NCBI GenBank assembly: GCA_040507225.1
Contig: JBEVVG010000002.1
Coordinates: 124,001-188,000 of the forward strand
Source of the DNA: Thiodiazotropha sp040507225
Lineage (GTDB): Bacteria; Pseudomonadota; Gammaproteobacteria; Chromatiales; Chromatiaceae
Direction of reading: 5' to 3'
DNA: 64,000 nucleotides
The translations under genes were made by a program, and so were the position numbers. Numbering within the stretch: the stretch's first letter is position 1; each line of letters opens with the position of its first letter. Of the stretch, positions 45,511 to 54,366 are shown piece after piece. Below the pieces are notes generated by a model that was not told where the DNA came from, searched no databases, and worked only from the letters and a program-made list of their open reading frames with translations.

Positions 45511-45599
45511 GGCTGTCTTTACCCCCAGCGGCGTTATCATTCGCTCATGTAGCCGGGCTACACTAAGCTCATTCTGCCTTGCTGGGCGTAAAGACAGCT
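45511..45599. repeat. 89-bp nested inverted repeat
   Basis: Arms GGCTGTCTTTACCCCCAGC (45511-45529) and GCTGGGCGTAAAGACAGCT (45581-45599) pair at 17 of 19 positions. In the middle lies a second palindrome, TGTAGCC-G-GGCTACA (45548-45562). It lies between the transposase remnant and the end of ntrX. It could be a folded repeat element, a small mobile-element relic, or a structured transcript end. Confidence 0.75.
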
Positions 45600-45668
45600 C
45601 CGGCAGGAACGATCGAATTAGTGTTAACAGGCCCCAGAATGCACAAAGTTGCAGCAGGTGGTGGATAT

Positions 45669-47039
45669 CTAACGCTTGTCCTTGAACTCGATGTCCAGTG
45701 ACTTCAGCTTGCGATACAGGTGGGTGCGCTCCATACCCACCTCTTTGGCCATGCGCGAGATGTTGCCTTCGTGCTGTTTCAGCTGATACTCCAGATAGAC
45801 CCGCTCGAACTCCTCCCGGGCCTGGCGCAGGGGCTGGTTGAAGGAGACCGGGGACTCGGGGCCGCCGATGATGCCGCCCATTTCCGGCGCGCCCAGGGAG
45901 GACTCCACCTCCTCCTGGGTGATCTCACTGCCGGCGCCCAGGATCAGCAGCCGCTGCACCAGGTTTTTCAACTCCCGCACATTGCCGTGCCAGGGGTGAT
46001 TGCGCAGGGTGTTCTGAGCGCCAACAGTGAAATGACGGTAGGGCAGCTTCTCGTGGGTGACATACCAGTCCACGTAGAAATTCAGCAGTTCCGGTACGTC
46101 CTCGGCATGTTCACGCAAGGGCGGTACATGCAGCGGAACCACGTTAAGATGGTAGAACAGATCCTCGCGGAAGGTACCTTCCTGGACCGACTCCTCCAGG
46201 TTGTGCTGGGTGGCGGCGATGATGCGCACATCGATACTCACCGGCTCGGTGCCGCCCACGCGCATGAATCGTCCGGTATCCAGGGCACCGACCAGCTGAG
46301 ACTGGGCCTCCAGGTCCATGTCCGCCACCTCATCGAGGAACAGGGTGCCTCCCGCGGCCTGCTCCAGGCGGCCGTAATGGATTCGCCCGTCGCTCTCGCT
46401 GCCGAACAGCTCCTGGGCCGCGTTGCCCTTGACGATCGCGCTCACGTTCACTTCGACGAAGGGTCGGTCACGACGCATGCTCTGGGAGTGCAGATATCGC
46501 GCCAGGGTCTCCCGGCCACTGCCTGGCTCCCCGGTCACCAGCACCCAGGTGTCGTGCTGGGCGATCCGTTTGACCTGTTCACGCAGGCGCTGCATCGCCG
46601 GGCTCCTGCCGGTGGGATCGTGCACCGCGTGCACGTGCCGGCGCAGGCCCACGTTCTCCTGTTTGAGCTGTTCCGCCTCCAGTGCGCGATCCACGGTCAG
46701 CAGCAACTTCGCCAGAGAGAGCGGTTTTTCCAGAAAGTCGTAAGCACCCAGGCGGGTCGCCTCCACCGCGGTCTCCACTGTACCGTGCCCCGACATCATG
46801 ATCACCGGACAGGGAAGACCATCGTCCTCACCCCACTCCTTGAGCAGGGTGATGCCATCCACGTCGGGCATCCAGATATCGAGCAGGATCAGCTCGGGCC
46901 GCCGCTCCCGCAATGCCTGGCGTGCGGTCTTGCCATCCTCCGCCATCGACACCTCGTAGGATTCGTCCTGCAGAATCTCCTTGACGAGGTTGCGGATATC
47001 CGGCTCATCATCCACCACCAGGATGTAGGCCTTGCTCAT
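45669..47039 (-). CDS. ntrX: NtrX-like response regulator with degenerate AAA+ motor
   Basis: 456 residues. Receiver domain with D10/D11, phospho-acceptor D54 and K105; AAA+ domain about 142-375; C-terminal Fis-type helix-turn-helix (ISRMAKEVGMERTHLYRKL). Walker A reads GEPGSGRE (170-177), with Arg176 where sigma-54 activators have Lys, and the GAFTGA loop is missing: LFGSESDGRIHYGRLEQ (211-227) runs straight through that place. Walker B (TLFLDE) is kept. It therefore probably regulates without classical sigma-54 activation. The gene overlaps ntrY by 4 bases; together they form the NtrYX nitrogen/redox two-component system. Confidence 0.93.
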   Translation of the reverse strand: MSKAYILVVDDEPDIRNLVKEILQDESYEVSMAEDGKTARQALRERRPELILLDIWMPDVDGITLLKEWGEDDGLPCPVIMMSGHGTVETAVEATRLGAYDFLEKPLSLAKLLLTVDRALEAEQLKQENVGLRRHVHAVHDPTGRSPAMQRLREQVKRIAQHDTWVLVTGEPGSGRETLARYLHSQSMRRDRPFVEVNVSAIVKGNAAQELFGSESDGRIHYGRLEQAAGGTLFLDEVADMDLEAQSQLVGALDTGRFMRVGGTEPVSIDVRIIAATQHNLEESVQEGTFREDLFYHLNVVPLHVPPLREHAEDVPELLNFYVDWYVTHEKLPYRHFTVGAQNTLRNHPWHGNVRELKNLVQRLLILGAGSEITQEEVESSLGAPEMGGIIGGPESPVSFNQPLRQAREEFERVYLEYQLKQHEGNISRMAKEVGMERTHLYRKLKSLDIEFKDKR

Positions 47040-49246
47040 GATCGACTCTCCTGCGCTTCTTGTTCGTGCGGCTGTTGCGGAACTTCATCGAGCAACATCG
47101 GCAACTGCATTACCATGCAGGCCCCCTTGTCGCAATTTTCCGCCCAGATGATACCGCCATGTTCCTCGACAATCTTCTTTACGATGGCCAGACCCAGTCC
47201 CGTACCTTTCTGTTTCGAGGTCACATAGGGTTCGAAAAGCTGCGACATGATCGCCTCCGGAAAGCCCGGGCCGTTGTCCTGCACCCGCACTTCGTAAAAC
47301 GGATGATCATCACGTAACACCACTCGGGAGAACAGCCGGACCCAACTCCCCTTGCGGTCCTCCACCGCCTCGAAGGCGTTTTTCAACAGATTGTGCACCA
47401 CCTGCCTGATCCGCAGCGGGTCCGCCTCCAGTCGGGCTGTCCGGGCATCCAGCAGCACCTCCAGAGCGATCGCCCGGTTGCCCCGATAGAGGTCCGCCAC
47501 CTCCTCGATGAGGCGATCCGGCCTGAGGGGTTTGGGGGACATCTGCGGCGGTTTGGCGTACTCCGAGAAGTCGTTGACCATGCTCTTCATCGCCTCCACC
47601 TGCTGCACGATGGTATGGGTCGCCCGGTCCAGCACCTCGGCGTCCTCAGCCGGCATCTGCTTCAGGTATTTGTGGCGTAAGCGTTCCGCCGACAGCTGAA
47701 TCGGTGTCAGCGGGTTCTTGATCTCATGGGCAAGACGGCGCGCCACCTCGCCCCAGGCGGCATCCCGCTGGGCCCGGATGAGCGCCGTTACATCGTCGAT
47801 CAAGACGATGTGACCGGTGCGCCCATTCGGCTGGGCGAAGGGGGTGGTGCGGCAACTCAACACCTTGCGCCCCTCCCCGCCGAACAGGGTCAGTTCCCCA
47901 CGCCATTCCTGTTCGATCTCCCTCAGCGGCTGTTCCAGTCCCTCGGCAAACTGGCGCAGCATCGGCGACTCCAGCCCCAGGGATTGCACCGGGCGACCGA
48001 CCAGATCGTCCAGGTCGGTGCCGAGAATCTTGCCCGCGGTGGGGTTGGCGGTGCGCAGCCTGCGCTGGGCATCGAAGGTCAACACCCCTGATGAGAGTCG
48101 CGCCAGCACCGTCTCCAGGTAGGCGCGCTGCCCCTCGACTTCGCGCTGACTCTGATCGGCCTCATCCCGGGCCTGGCGGATACGCCGCGTCATGGTATTG
48201 AATGAGGCCACAAGAAAAGCCAGTTCGTCGGCGCGCCTGGGCACCGGCAACTGGCGGTCGTAGTCGCCACCCGCCACCGCCTTGGTGCCGGCGGCAATGT
48301 TGGCGATCGGCGCCACCAGCCGGCGGGCGGAGAAGAAGGCGGCCCACACTGCGGTCAGCACGGCAAAGATCAGCACCAGGGACAGGGTCAGGGAGAAGTT
48401 GCGCTTCAGCGACTGGCGCAGGAACGAGAGCTCTTTGTAGCGGTTGTAGGCGATTTCGAGCTTTTCCGACAGCGTGCTGACCCGCTCCGAGGCCGGGTAG
48501 AGCCCCTGGATGATGTAGGGCCGCCCCAGGGGATCCGCCACCGCGACCCGGATCATCAGCTCATCCTTGTCCCGGGCCAAACCCACGTAGCTGTTACCCT
48601 CGCGCAGGCGCTGCATGATGTAGTCGTCGGGCTTCGCCGGGGCCAGTTCATCGGCCACCGCATTGGAGTAGGCGATGATCTGCCCGCTGGGGTCACTGAG
48701 GGAAAGCTCCAGGGCCCCGGACTGTTGACGCAACCGGGCGATGGTCAGGGACAGCGCCGATTCCGAGGTATCGTTGATACTCAACAGCTGCTGTTCGGTG
48801 TACTTCAGCCAGACCCGCTGGTTCAACGCCAGGGAGGCCTGCCCCAGGTCACGGGCATCCTCCATCGCCTGGTCGATCTGCACATCGAACCAGCTGTCGA
48901 TGCCCCCCTGCAGAAAGCTGAAGGAGTAGTAGTAGACGACACCCACCGGGGTCAGGGCGATGAAGGTGAAGATCAGCACCATGCGCAGGGTCAGGCGGGA
49001 GCCGGCACTGTGGCGCAAATACTGGCGGATCAGGCGAATCGAGTTGTAGGTGATGAGCACGAACAACACGAACATGCCGGCCAGATTGAAGATCAGCAGG
49101 GGAACGAAATAGCGGCTCAGCTCAGCGGAGTTCTGCACCGCACTGCTCATCAGGTGAAGACTCACCAGCAGCAGGACCAGCAACAGTCCTACCGAAAGCC
49201 CGCCAAGACGCATTCGACTCAGGGTTGAAGGGGCCATTGGGACCAT
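47036..49246 (-). CDS. ntrY: NtrY-like membrane sensor histidine kinase
   Basis: 736 residues. Two or three N-terminal membrane helices (within about 14-100), a periplasmic segment of about 170 residues, another helix near 285-305, then HAMP (ARRLVAPIANIAAGTKAV), PAS (LETVLARLSSGVLTFD), and the kinase core: HEIKNPLTPIQLSAERL, NLLKNAFEAV, DNGPGFP and GTGLGLAIVKK. It autophosphorylates and passes phosphate to NtrX, whose gene overlaps its 3' end. ATG 49246 or 49237 may start it; both lie inside the DUF4390 gene. Confidence 0.95.
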   Translation of the reverse strand: MVPMAPSTLSRMRLGGLSVGLLLVLLLVSLHLMSSAVQNSAELSRYFVPLLIFNLAGMFVLFVLITYNSIRLIRQYLRHSAGSRLTLRMVLIFTFIALTPVGVVYYYSFSFLQGGIDSWFDVQIDQAMEDARDLGQASLALNQRVWLKYTEQQLLSINDTSESALSLTIARLRQQSGALELSLSDPSGQIIAYSNAVADELAPAKPDDYIMQRLREGNSYVGLARDKDELMIRVAVADPLGRPYIIQGLYPASERVSTLSEKLEIAYNRYKELSFLRQSLKRNFSLTLSLVLIFAVLTAVWAAFFSARRLVAPIANIAAGTKAVAGGDYDRQLPVPRRADELAFLVASFNTMTRRIRQARDEADQSQREVEGQRAYLETVLARLSSGVLTFDAQRRLRTANPTAGKILGTDLDDLVGRPVQSLGLESPMLRQFAEGLEQPLREIEQEWRGELTLFGGEGRKVLSCRTTPFAQPNGRTGHIVLIDDVTALIRAQRDAAWGEVARRLAHEIKNPLTPIQLSAERLRHKYLKQMPAEDAEVLDRATHTIVQQVEAMKSMVNDFSEYAKPPQMSPKPLRPDRLIEEVADLYRGNRAIALEVLLDARTARLEADPLRIRQVVHNLLKNAFEAVEDRKGSWVRLFSRVVLRDDHPFYEVRVQDNGPGFPEAIMSQLFEPYVTSKQKGTGLGLAIVKKIVEEHGGIIWAENCDKGACMVMQLPMLLDEVPQQPHEQEAQESRS

Positions 49247-49770
49247 CCGGATGTCAGTTTCCAGCCCCGCCCCAGGTATGCCAGGGGCTGCAGGGGCAGT
49301 GGCAGGGATTCAATATCGAGATCGGCGCGCAGCCGCAGGTGATAGGATTCGTCGGGCAGCAACTCGGCCTGTTCGACCAGCGGCAGATCGTTGATCTCGC
49401 CCAGCGCGTAGAGGGCGGCGTCCTGGGTGACGAAGCTCTGCTCTTCCCCGGTCTGCAGGTCCACCACCCGGTAGAGTTCGGTGAGCGCATGGTAGCGGAT
49501 CTGGAACCACAGGGTCCTCGCCAGGGGACTGGGATCCCAGAATCCCCGCCACACCTTCTCCACCGCAAGCTGCACCTTGAGGGTCAGCGGCACCCCGTTG
49601 CTCAGCGCTTCATGGGCCTCACCGCTCAGCAGGTAGTCGATCCGCGCGTTGAGCCGGTACTCGCCCCTGACCTCGCGAATCTGCACATCACGGACATGGA
49701 AACTGGCCGCCTGCGCCGCGAAAGCGGCAAACAGCATCAACACAGTAACGGCGACGCCCAGTCTCCTCAC
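49219..49770 (-). CDS. DUF4390 exported protein
   Basis: 183 residues with a clear signal peptide (AAFAAQA|ASF). The rest is a beta-rich DUF4390 domain (RLNARIDYLLSG, WSQWPLQP at the end). Function unknown; it is regularly found between rsmB and ntrY in gammaproteobacteria, as here. GTG start at 49770 with CAGGG upstream. Its 3' end overlaps ntrY by 28 bases. Confidence 0.88.
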   Translation of the reverse strand: MRRLGVAVTVLMLFAAFAAQAASFHVRDVQIREVRGEYRLNARIDYLLSGEAHEALSNGVPLTLKVQLAVEKVWRGFWDPSPLARTLWFQIRYHALTELYRVVDLQTGEEQSFVTQDAALYALGEINDLPLVEQAELLPDESYHLRLRADLDIESLPLPLQPLAYLGRGWKLTSGWSQWPLQP

Positions 49771-49786
49771 GAACGAACACCCTGCG

Positions 49787-49915
49787 GGAGTTTTGAGTGA
49801 TGCGTTTCAAGTTTTGAGTTGAATGAGTTCGCTTTGCTCACGGAGTTTGTCCCTATAGGTTCACCCGGTATCCGCAAGGTACAACTAAAAACTCAAAACT
49901 CATAACTCAACACTC
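49787..49915. repeat. GAGTTTT-type inverted repeats between DUF4390 and rsmB
   Basis: The left side has GAGTTTTGAGTGA and AAGTTTTGAGTTGAATGAG; the right side has ACTCAAAACTCATAACTCAA on the same strand, that is, inverted copies. The right copy runs into the last codons of rsmB. AT-rich compared with its surroundings. It may form a hairpin that ends or attenuates transcription between rsmB and DUF4390. Confidence 0.55.
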
Positions 49916-51220
49916 TTTCAAAAGACAGGCGTAGTAAAAGCCATCCATGCCATCCGAGCCGGGCACGATCTGCCTGCCGATTTCCCGGGGTTCTCCCCAA
50001 TCAACCGCCAGGGGTATTTCCCGGGCGTCCGGGTGTTCCGCGAGAAATGCCCGCAGCTGCTGCTCGTTTTCCTCCGCAAGGATCGAGCAGGTGGCATAAA
50101 TAAGGGTACCGCCATCCTCCAGCCGGGACCATACGGCCCGCAGAATCTGCGCCTGCAGCGCCACCAGCGCCGGAATATCCGCAGCCCGTCTCAGCAGTTT
50201 GATATCCGGATGGCGACGCATCACCCCAGTGGCTGAACAGGGTACATCAAGCAGAATCCGCGGGTAGGACCGGTCTGCCCAGGTCCCCTCGGGGTGGGCG
50301 GCATCCCCCACCACCACTTCGGCCTGCAGCGCCAGCCGCTGCAGATTCTCATCCACCCGCCGCAGGCGTTCCGCATCCCGGTCCAGAGCGGTCAGCTGAA
50401 TACCCGGCTCACGTTCCAGCAGGTGCCCGGTCTTGCCACCCGGCGCGGCGCAGGCGTCGAGCACCCGCTGACCGGGCTGCAGGTCGAGCAGTTCCGCGGC
50501 CAGCTGCGCCGCCCCGTCCTGCACCGAGACCCAGCCTGCCTCGAAACCGGGCAGGCGGCTCACATCGCAGGGGGATTCGAGCACCACGCCGGATCGGGTA
50601 TGTGGGATGGGTGCGGCGTGCAGGCCTTCCGCCTGCAAAAGCCCCAGATACTCGTCACGGGCATGTCGGCCAAGATTTACCCTCAGGCTCATGGGTGGAC
50701 GGGCATTCAGCGCCTCGACCACCGCCTCCCAGCGATCCGGCCACTGCCCGCGGATTGCTTGCAGCAACCATCCAGGCATGGCGTATCGGGCCTCGGGGTC
50801 CGCAGCCACCTGCTCCAGCAGCTGAGCCTGGTTGCGCTGGAAATTTCGCAGTACCCCGTTGACCAGCCCCACGGCCCAGGACTTGCCCAGATGCCGGGCC
50901 GCATCCGCGGTGGCATGAACCGCCGCGTGATCCGCCACGCGCAATTCGGACAGCTGGTAGAGCCCAACCAGAATCAGCGCCTGCACATCCCGGTCCCGGG
51001 CCTTGAGGGGTTTACTCAGGAGCCTCTTCGACAGGCCCAGCAGGCGAGGATAGCCGCGCATCACGCCGTAACTCAGCTCCTGCATCAGGCCCGCATCGCG
51101 GGAGTCCTTGAGCAGCGCGGCTTGACGCGGGATCAGGTCAGCCAGGGACTGCCCGCCCATGACCCCCTGCACCACCCGGGCCGCCAGGGTCCGGGGATCG
51201 AAGCGACGCGCCCGGGCCAT
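49907..51220 (-). CDS. rsmB: 16S rRNA m5C967 methyltransferase RsmB
   Basis: 437 residues. An N-terminal NusB-like RNA-binding domain (about 1-145) precedes the SAM methyltransferase domain: DACAAPGGKTGHLLE (motif I), DVPCSATGVMRRHPDIK (motif IV with one active cysteine) and YATCSILAEENE (motif VI with the second cysteine). It methylates C967 of 16S rRNA. ATG 51220 overlaps the fmt stop (TGATG). Confidence 0.96.
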   Translation of the reverse strand: MARARRFDPRTLAARVVQGVMGGQSLADLIPRQAALLKDSRDAGLMQELSYGVMRGYPRLLGLSKRLLSKPLKARDRDVQALILVGLYQLSELRVADHAAVHATADAARHLGKSWAVGLVNGVLRNFQRNQAQLLEQVAADPEARYAMPGWLLQAIRGQWPDRWEAVVEALNARPPMSLRVNLGRHARDEYLGLLQAEGLHAAPIPHTRSGVVLESPCDVSRLPGFEAGWVSVQDGAAQLAAELLDLQPGQRVLDACAAPGGKTGHLLEREPGIQLTALDRDAERLRRVDENLQRLALQAEVVVGDAAHPEGTWADRSYPRILLDVPCSATGVMRRHPDIKLLRRAADIPALVALQAQILRAVWSRLEDGGTLIYATCSILAEENEQQLRAFLAEHPDAREIPLAVDWGEPREIGRQIVPGSDGMDGFYYACLLKEC

Positions 51221-52158
51221 CAGATGAGCACGACACCGTCTACGTCATGGGCATTGAGAAAATCTCCGGCCGAGAGGGCGCGCTTGCCGGGCATTTGCAG
51301 TTGGGTGATCCGCAACACTCCTGCCCCGGTCGCCACATCGATACCGGCTTTGCCACTCGCTACAACGGTTCCGGGCGGGACAGCGGGGGCTCCTGGCATA
51401 GCCTGGCTGTTCCATACCCGCATCACCTGTCCGCGCAACAGGCAGTGGGCCACCGGCCAGGGATTGAAGGCCCTGACCTGCCGGTCGATCTGCCCGGCAT
51501 CCTGATGCCAGTCGATGCGCGCCTCCTGCTTGTCGAGCTTGCGTGCATAGGTCGCCAGGTCATCGTCCTGGACCTCACCCTCGAGACTGCCGTCACTCAA
51601 CCCGGGCAGAACCTGCAGCAAGGCCTCGGCGCCCAGATCCGCGAGCCGGTCGTGCAGACTGCCCCCAGTCTCCTCCGCGGCGATCGGGGTCTGCGATTTG
51701 ATCAGCATCGGGCCGGTATCCAGCCCCGCCTCCATCTGCATGATGGTGACCCCGGACTCCTGGTCCCCAGCGAGGATCGCCCGCTGGATCGGCGCAGCCC
51801 CCCGCCAGCGCGGTAGCAGCGAGGCGTGGATATTGATACAGCCCAGACGCGGGATGTCGAGTACCGCCTGGGGCAGCAACAGGCCGTAGGCCACCACCAC
51901 CATGAGGTCCGCAGCGAAACCGGCCAGCTCCTGCTGGGCGGCCGGGTCCTTGAGGGTCTGGGGCTGACACACCGGAATATCCTGCTCGAGGGCAAGCTGC
52001 TTGACCGGGCTGGGCTGAAGCTTGCGGCCCCGTCCGGCGGGACGGTCCGGCTGGGTATAGACCGCGACGACGCGATGTTCTGAGGCCAGCAGGGACTTGA
52101 GCGCCACAGCGGCAAAATCCGGAGTACCGGCAAAAATGATATTCAATGAATGTGACAT
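51220..52158 (-). CDS. fmt: methionyl-tRNA formyltransferase
   Basis: 312 residues, full length. The start MSHSLNIIFAGTPDF is typical; the catalytic region NIHASLLPRWRGAAPIQRAI has the conserved Asn, His and substrate loop, followed by MEAGLDTGPML. The C-terminal OB-like domain binds tRNA. It formylates initiator Met-tRNA using 10-formyl-THF. The usual partner def lies upstream on the same strand but 278 bases away, a longer gap than normal. Confidence 0.97.
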   Translation of the reverse strand: MSHSLNIIFAGTPDFAAVALKSLLASEHRVVAVYTQPDRPAGRGRKLQPSPVKQLALEQDIPVCQPQTLKDPAAQQELAGFAADLMVVVAYGLLLPQAVLDIPRLGCINIHASLLPRWRGAAPIQRAILAGDQESGVTIMQMEAGLDTGPMLIKSQTPIAAEETGGSLHDRLADLGAEALLQVLPGLSDGSLEGEVQDDDLATYARKLDKQEARIDWHQDAGQIDRQVRAFNPWPVAHCLLRGQVMRVWNSQAMPGAPAVPPGTVVASGKAGIDVATGAGVLRITQLQMPGKRALSAGDFLNAHDVDGVVLI

Positions 52159-52436
52159 ACGGAGGTGTATCTTGGTGAGTATGGAACGGATCGATTTTGC
52201 GGCACATTAATCGGTATTGCGCAGGGCTTCAAGCGACTCCCGTCAGGCCGGACCCGCCGCTTGCCGGATCCCCGGCGGATGCCCAGACCCTGTCTCCAGC
52301 CCCCTCGGGATACGCCGGCAGGCCGGCCAATAAGATCGCGAATCGGCTCATGGCAGGTTTGGGATGGGGGTCTCAGACAAATGAAAATTCGCGCATAATG
52401 ATTGGGCAATGTGCCTGTTGTGGCGTCTCGGACCGG

Positions 52437-52970
52437 TCAGATGACTTGATGAGCCCGGGTATCGGCCGCACCCTGCTGACGATGCTCCTTTTCCAGCTTT
52501 TTGCGGATCCGCTGGCGCTTCAGGCTCGACAGGTAATCAACGAACAGTTTTCCTTCGAGGTGATCCAGCTCGTGCTGAACACAGACCGCCAACAGACCGT
52601 CCGCCTCCATTTCATAGGGGACGCCGTCCCTGCCCAGGGCGCGAAAACGGATATGATTGGCCCGCGTGACCGGTTCATAAATGCCCGGCACGGAGAGGCA
52701 TCCCTCTTCCATCTGCTCGATGCCGTCCCGCTCGATAATCTCCGGGTTGATCAGGTAGAGCGGCTGGGTCTTCTCCTCGGAGATATCGATCACCACCACC
52801 CGCTTGGCGACATTCACCTGAGTCGCGGCCAGGCCGATGCCCGGCGCCTGGTACATGGTCTCAAGCATATCGTCGACCAGCCGACGTATAGAGTCGTCGA
52901 CCTCAGCCACGGGCTTGGCCTTGTTACGTAGCCTGGGATCGGGAAAGTGAAGAATGTCAAGAATGGCCAT
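52437..52970 (-). CDS. def: peptide deformylase
   Basis: 177 residues. The three metal/active-site motifs are present: GIGLAATQV, EEGCLSVPG (Cys ligand) and QHELDHLEG (two His ligands and catalytic Glu). It removes the formyl group from nascent proteins. ATG 52970 begins MAILDILHFPD; upstream in-frame residues do not belong to the family. A possible promoter on the minus strand is TTAGCG-N16-TACTAT just before the start. Confidence 0.97.
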   Translation of the reverse strand: MAILDILHFPDPRLRNKAKPVAEVDDSIRRLVDDMLETMYQAPGIGLAATQVNVAKRVVVIDISEEKTQPLYLINPEIIERDGIEQMEEGCLSVPGIYEPVTRANHIRFRALGRDGVPYEMEADGLLAVCVQHELDHLEGKLFVDYLSSLKRQRIRKKLEKEHRQQGAADTRAHQVI

Positions 52971-53165
52971 CTGTTTATCCAAAATTCTATAGTACAAATG
53001 CAAGAAATTGCGCTAACATTATGATCATACTGGAAACTGGAGCACGCTCCTATACGCTGTCAGCACCTGATTCGCACAAGGAGACGAGCATTCCGTGGGG
53101 GGCTTTCCCCCGTACGATCCTTCATCTGTCCGTCGCGTTTCCGTATCGTACCCAAGGGAATAGTC

Positions 53166-54203
53166 ATGTCACATTTTAACAACAAACTCATTGGTGTCAT
53201 CTGCGGTCTGGTTCTCTCCTTCACCGCATTCGCAGCCGAGCATGTTGCGCTCAACCCCTCGCATCCTGACCGTTACACGGTGGTCAAAGGTGATACCCTG
53301 TGGGACATCTCAGCCATGTTCCTGCGCGATCCATGGCTGTGGCCCGAGGTCTGGTACGTCAACCCGCAGATCGAGAATCCGCACCTGATCTACCCCGGTG
53401 ACGAGATTGTCCTGAGCTACCTCAACGGACGTCCGGTGCTGAGGGTCAAGCGTAAGAACAAACTCTCGCCGCAGATCCGCGCCACCCCGCTGGACCAGGC
53501 GATTCCCACCATTCCCATCGACGCCATCGCGCCGTTCCTCACCCGTCCTTACGTGGTGGAGGAGAATGAACTCGACGGCGCCCCCTACATCGTCCATTTC
53601 CTCGACGACCACATTCTCGGTGGCGGCGGCATCAGTTATTACGCCCGCAGCATCATGGATGACGACTACAAACAATACGCCATCGTGAGACCGGAAAAAC
53701 CCTACAAAGATCCTGATACGAGTGAAATCCTCGGTTTCGAGGCGTTGTACGTTGGCACATCCGAACTGCAGCGTACCGGCGACCCCGCCAAACTCTTCAT
53801 CAACTCATCCGAGACGGAGGCGATCATCGGCGACCGCCTGATCCGCATGGAGGAGGAAGAGCCGCTGATCGACTTCAAGCCCAAGGTCCCGGACGGGGAA
53901 TTCGAAGGACGCATCATCTCGGTGCTCAACGGCGTGTCCCAGATCGGACAATACAACATTGTGGTGCTGAACAAAGGCGCCAATGTGGGTCTCGAACCCG
54001 GCCATGTGCTGGAGATCCTGCAGGGCGGCAACAAGGTCAGGGATATCGTCAGGGGCCGCGGTGAAACCGTCACCCTGCCGCTGGAGAAGGCGGGCCTGCT
54101 GATGGTCTTCCGCACCTTCGAAAAGGTCAGTTTCGCGCTGGTGATGGATGCCTCCAAGCCGCTCCATGTGCTCGACTGGGTGCGCCCTCCGGCAAGCCGA
54201 TAA
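53166..54203 (+). CDS. LysM-domain exported protein
   Basis: 345 residues with a signal peptide (about 1-23, AFAA|EH) and one LysM module (YTVVKGDTLWDIS...IYPGDEIVL, about 38-85) for peptidoglycan binding. The C-terminal 250 residues are beta-rich and of unknown role. Proteins of this layout are regularly found upstream of dprA in gammaproteobacteria, divergent from def, as seen here. Confidence 0.9.
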   Translation: MSHFNNKLIGVICGLVLSFTAFAAEHVALNPSHPDRYTVVKGDTLWDISAMFLRDPWLWPEVWYVNPQIENPHLIYPGDEIVLSYLNGRPVLRVKRKNKLSPQIRATPLDQAIPTIPIDAIAPFLTRPYVVEENELDGAPYIVHFLDDHILGGGGISYYARSIMDDDYKQYAIVRPEKPYKDPDTSEILGFEALYVGTSELQRTGDPAKLFINSSETEAIIGDRLIRMEEEEPLIDFKPKVPDGEFEGRIISVLNGVSQIGQYNIVVLNKGANVGLEPGHVLEILQGGNKVRDIVRGRGETVTLPLEKAGLLMVFRTFEKVSFALVMDASKPLHVLDWVRPPASR

Positions 54204-54366
54204 ACCGTTCGGGGCGCTGCATACGGCGCCCCGCCCCGCAGATGCCCGACCGGCAAGGAAATTCCGGCGTCATGGATGACCCGCAACACCCCAATCCGCC
54301 CGTTCCCCGCGACCACCCGATACCGGGCACACCGAAACCACTCGTCCGCTGCCGGGACGCCTTCTG

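Noticed and set aside
52143..52409. An 88-codon minus-strand frame between def and fmt.
   Set aside because: Overlaps the start of fmt, Arg/Pro/Ser-rich as expected of random GC-rich sequence, no ribosome site.
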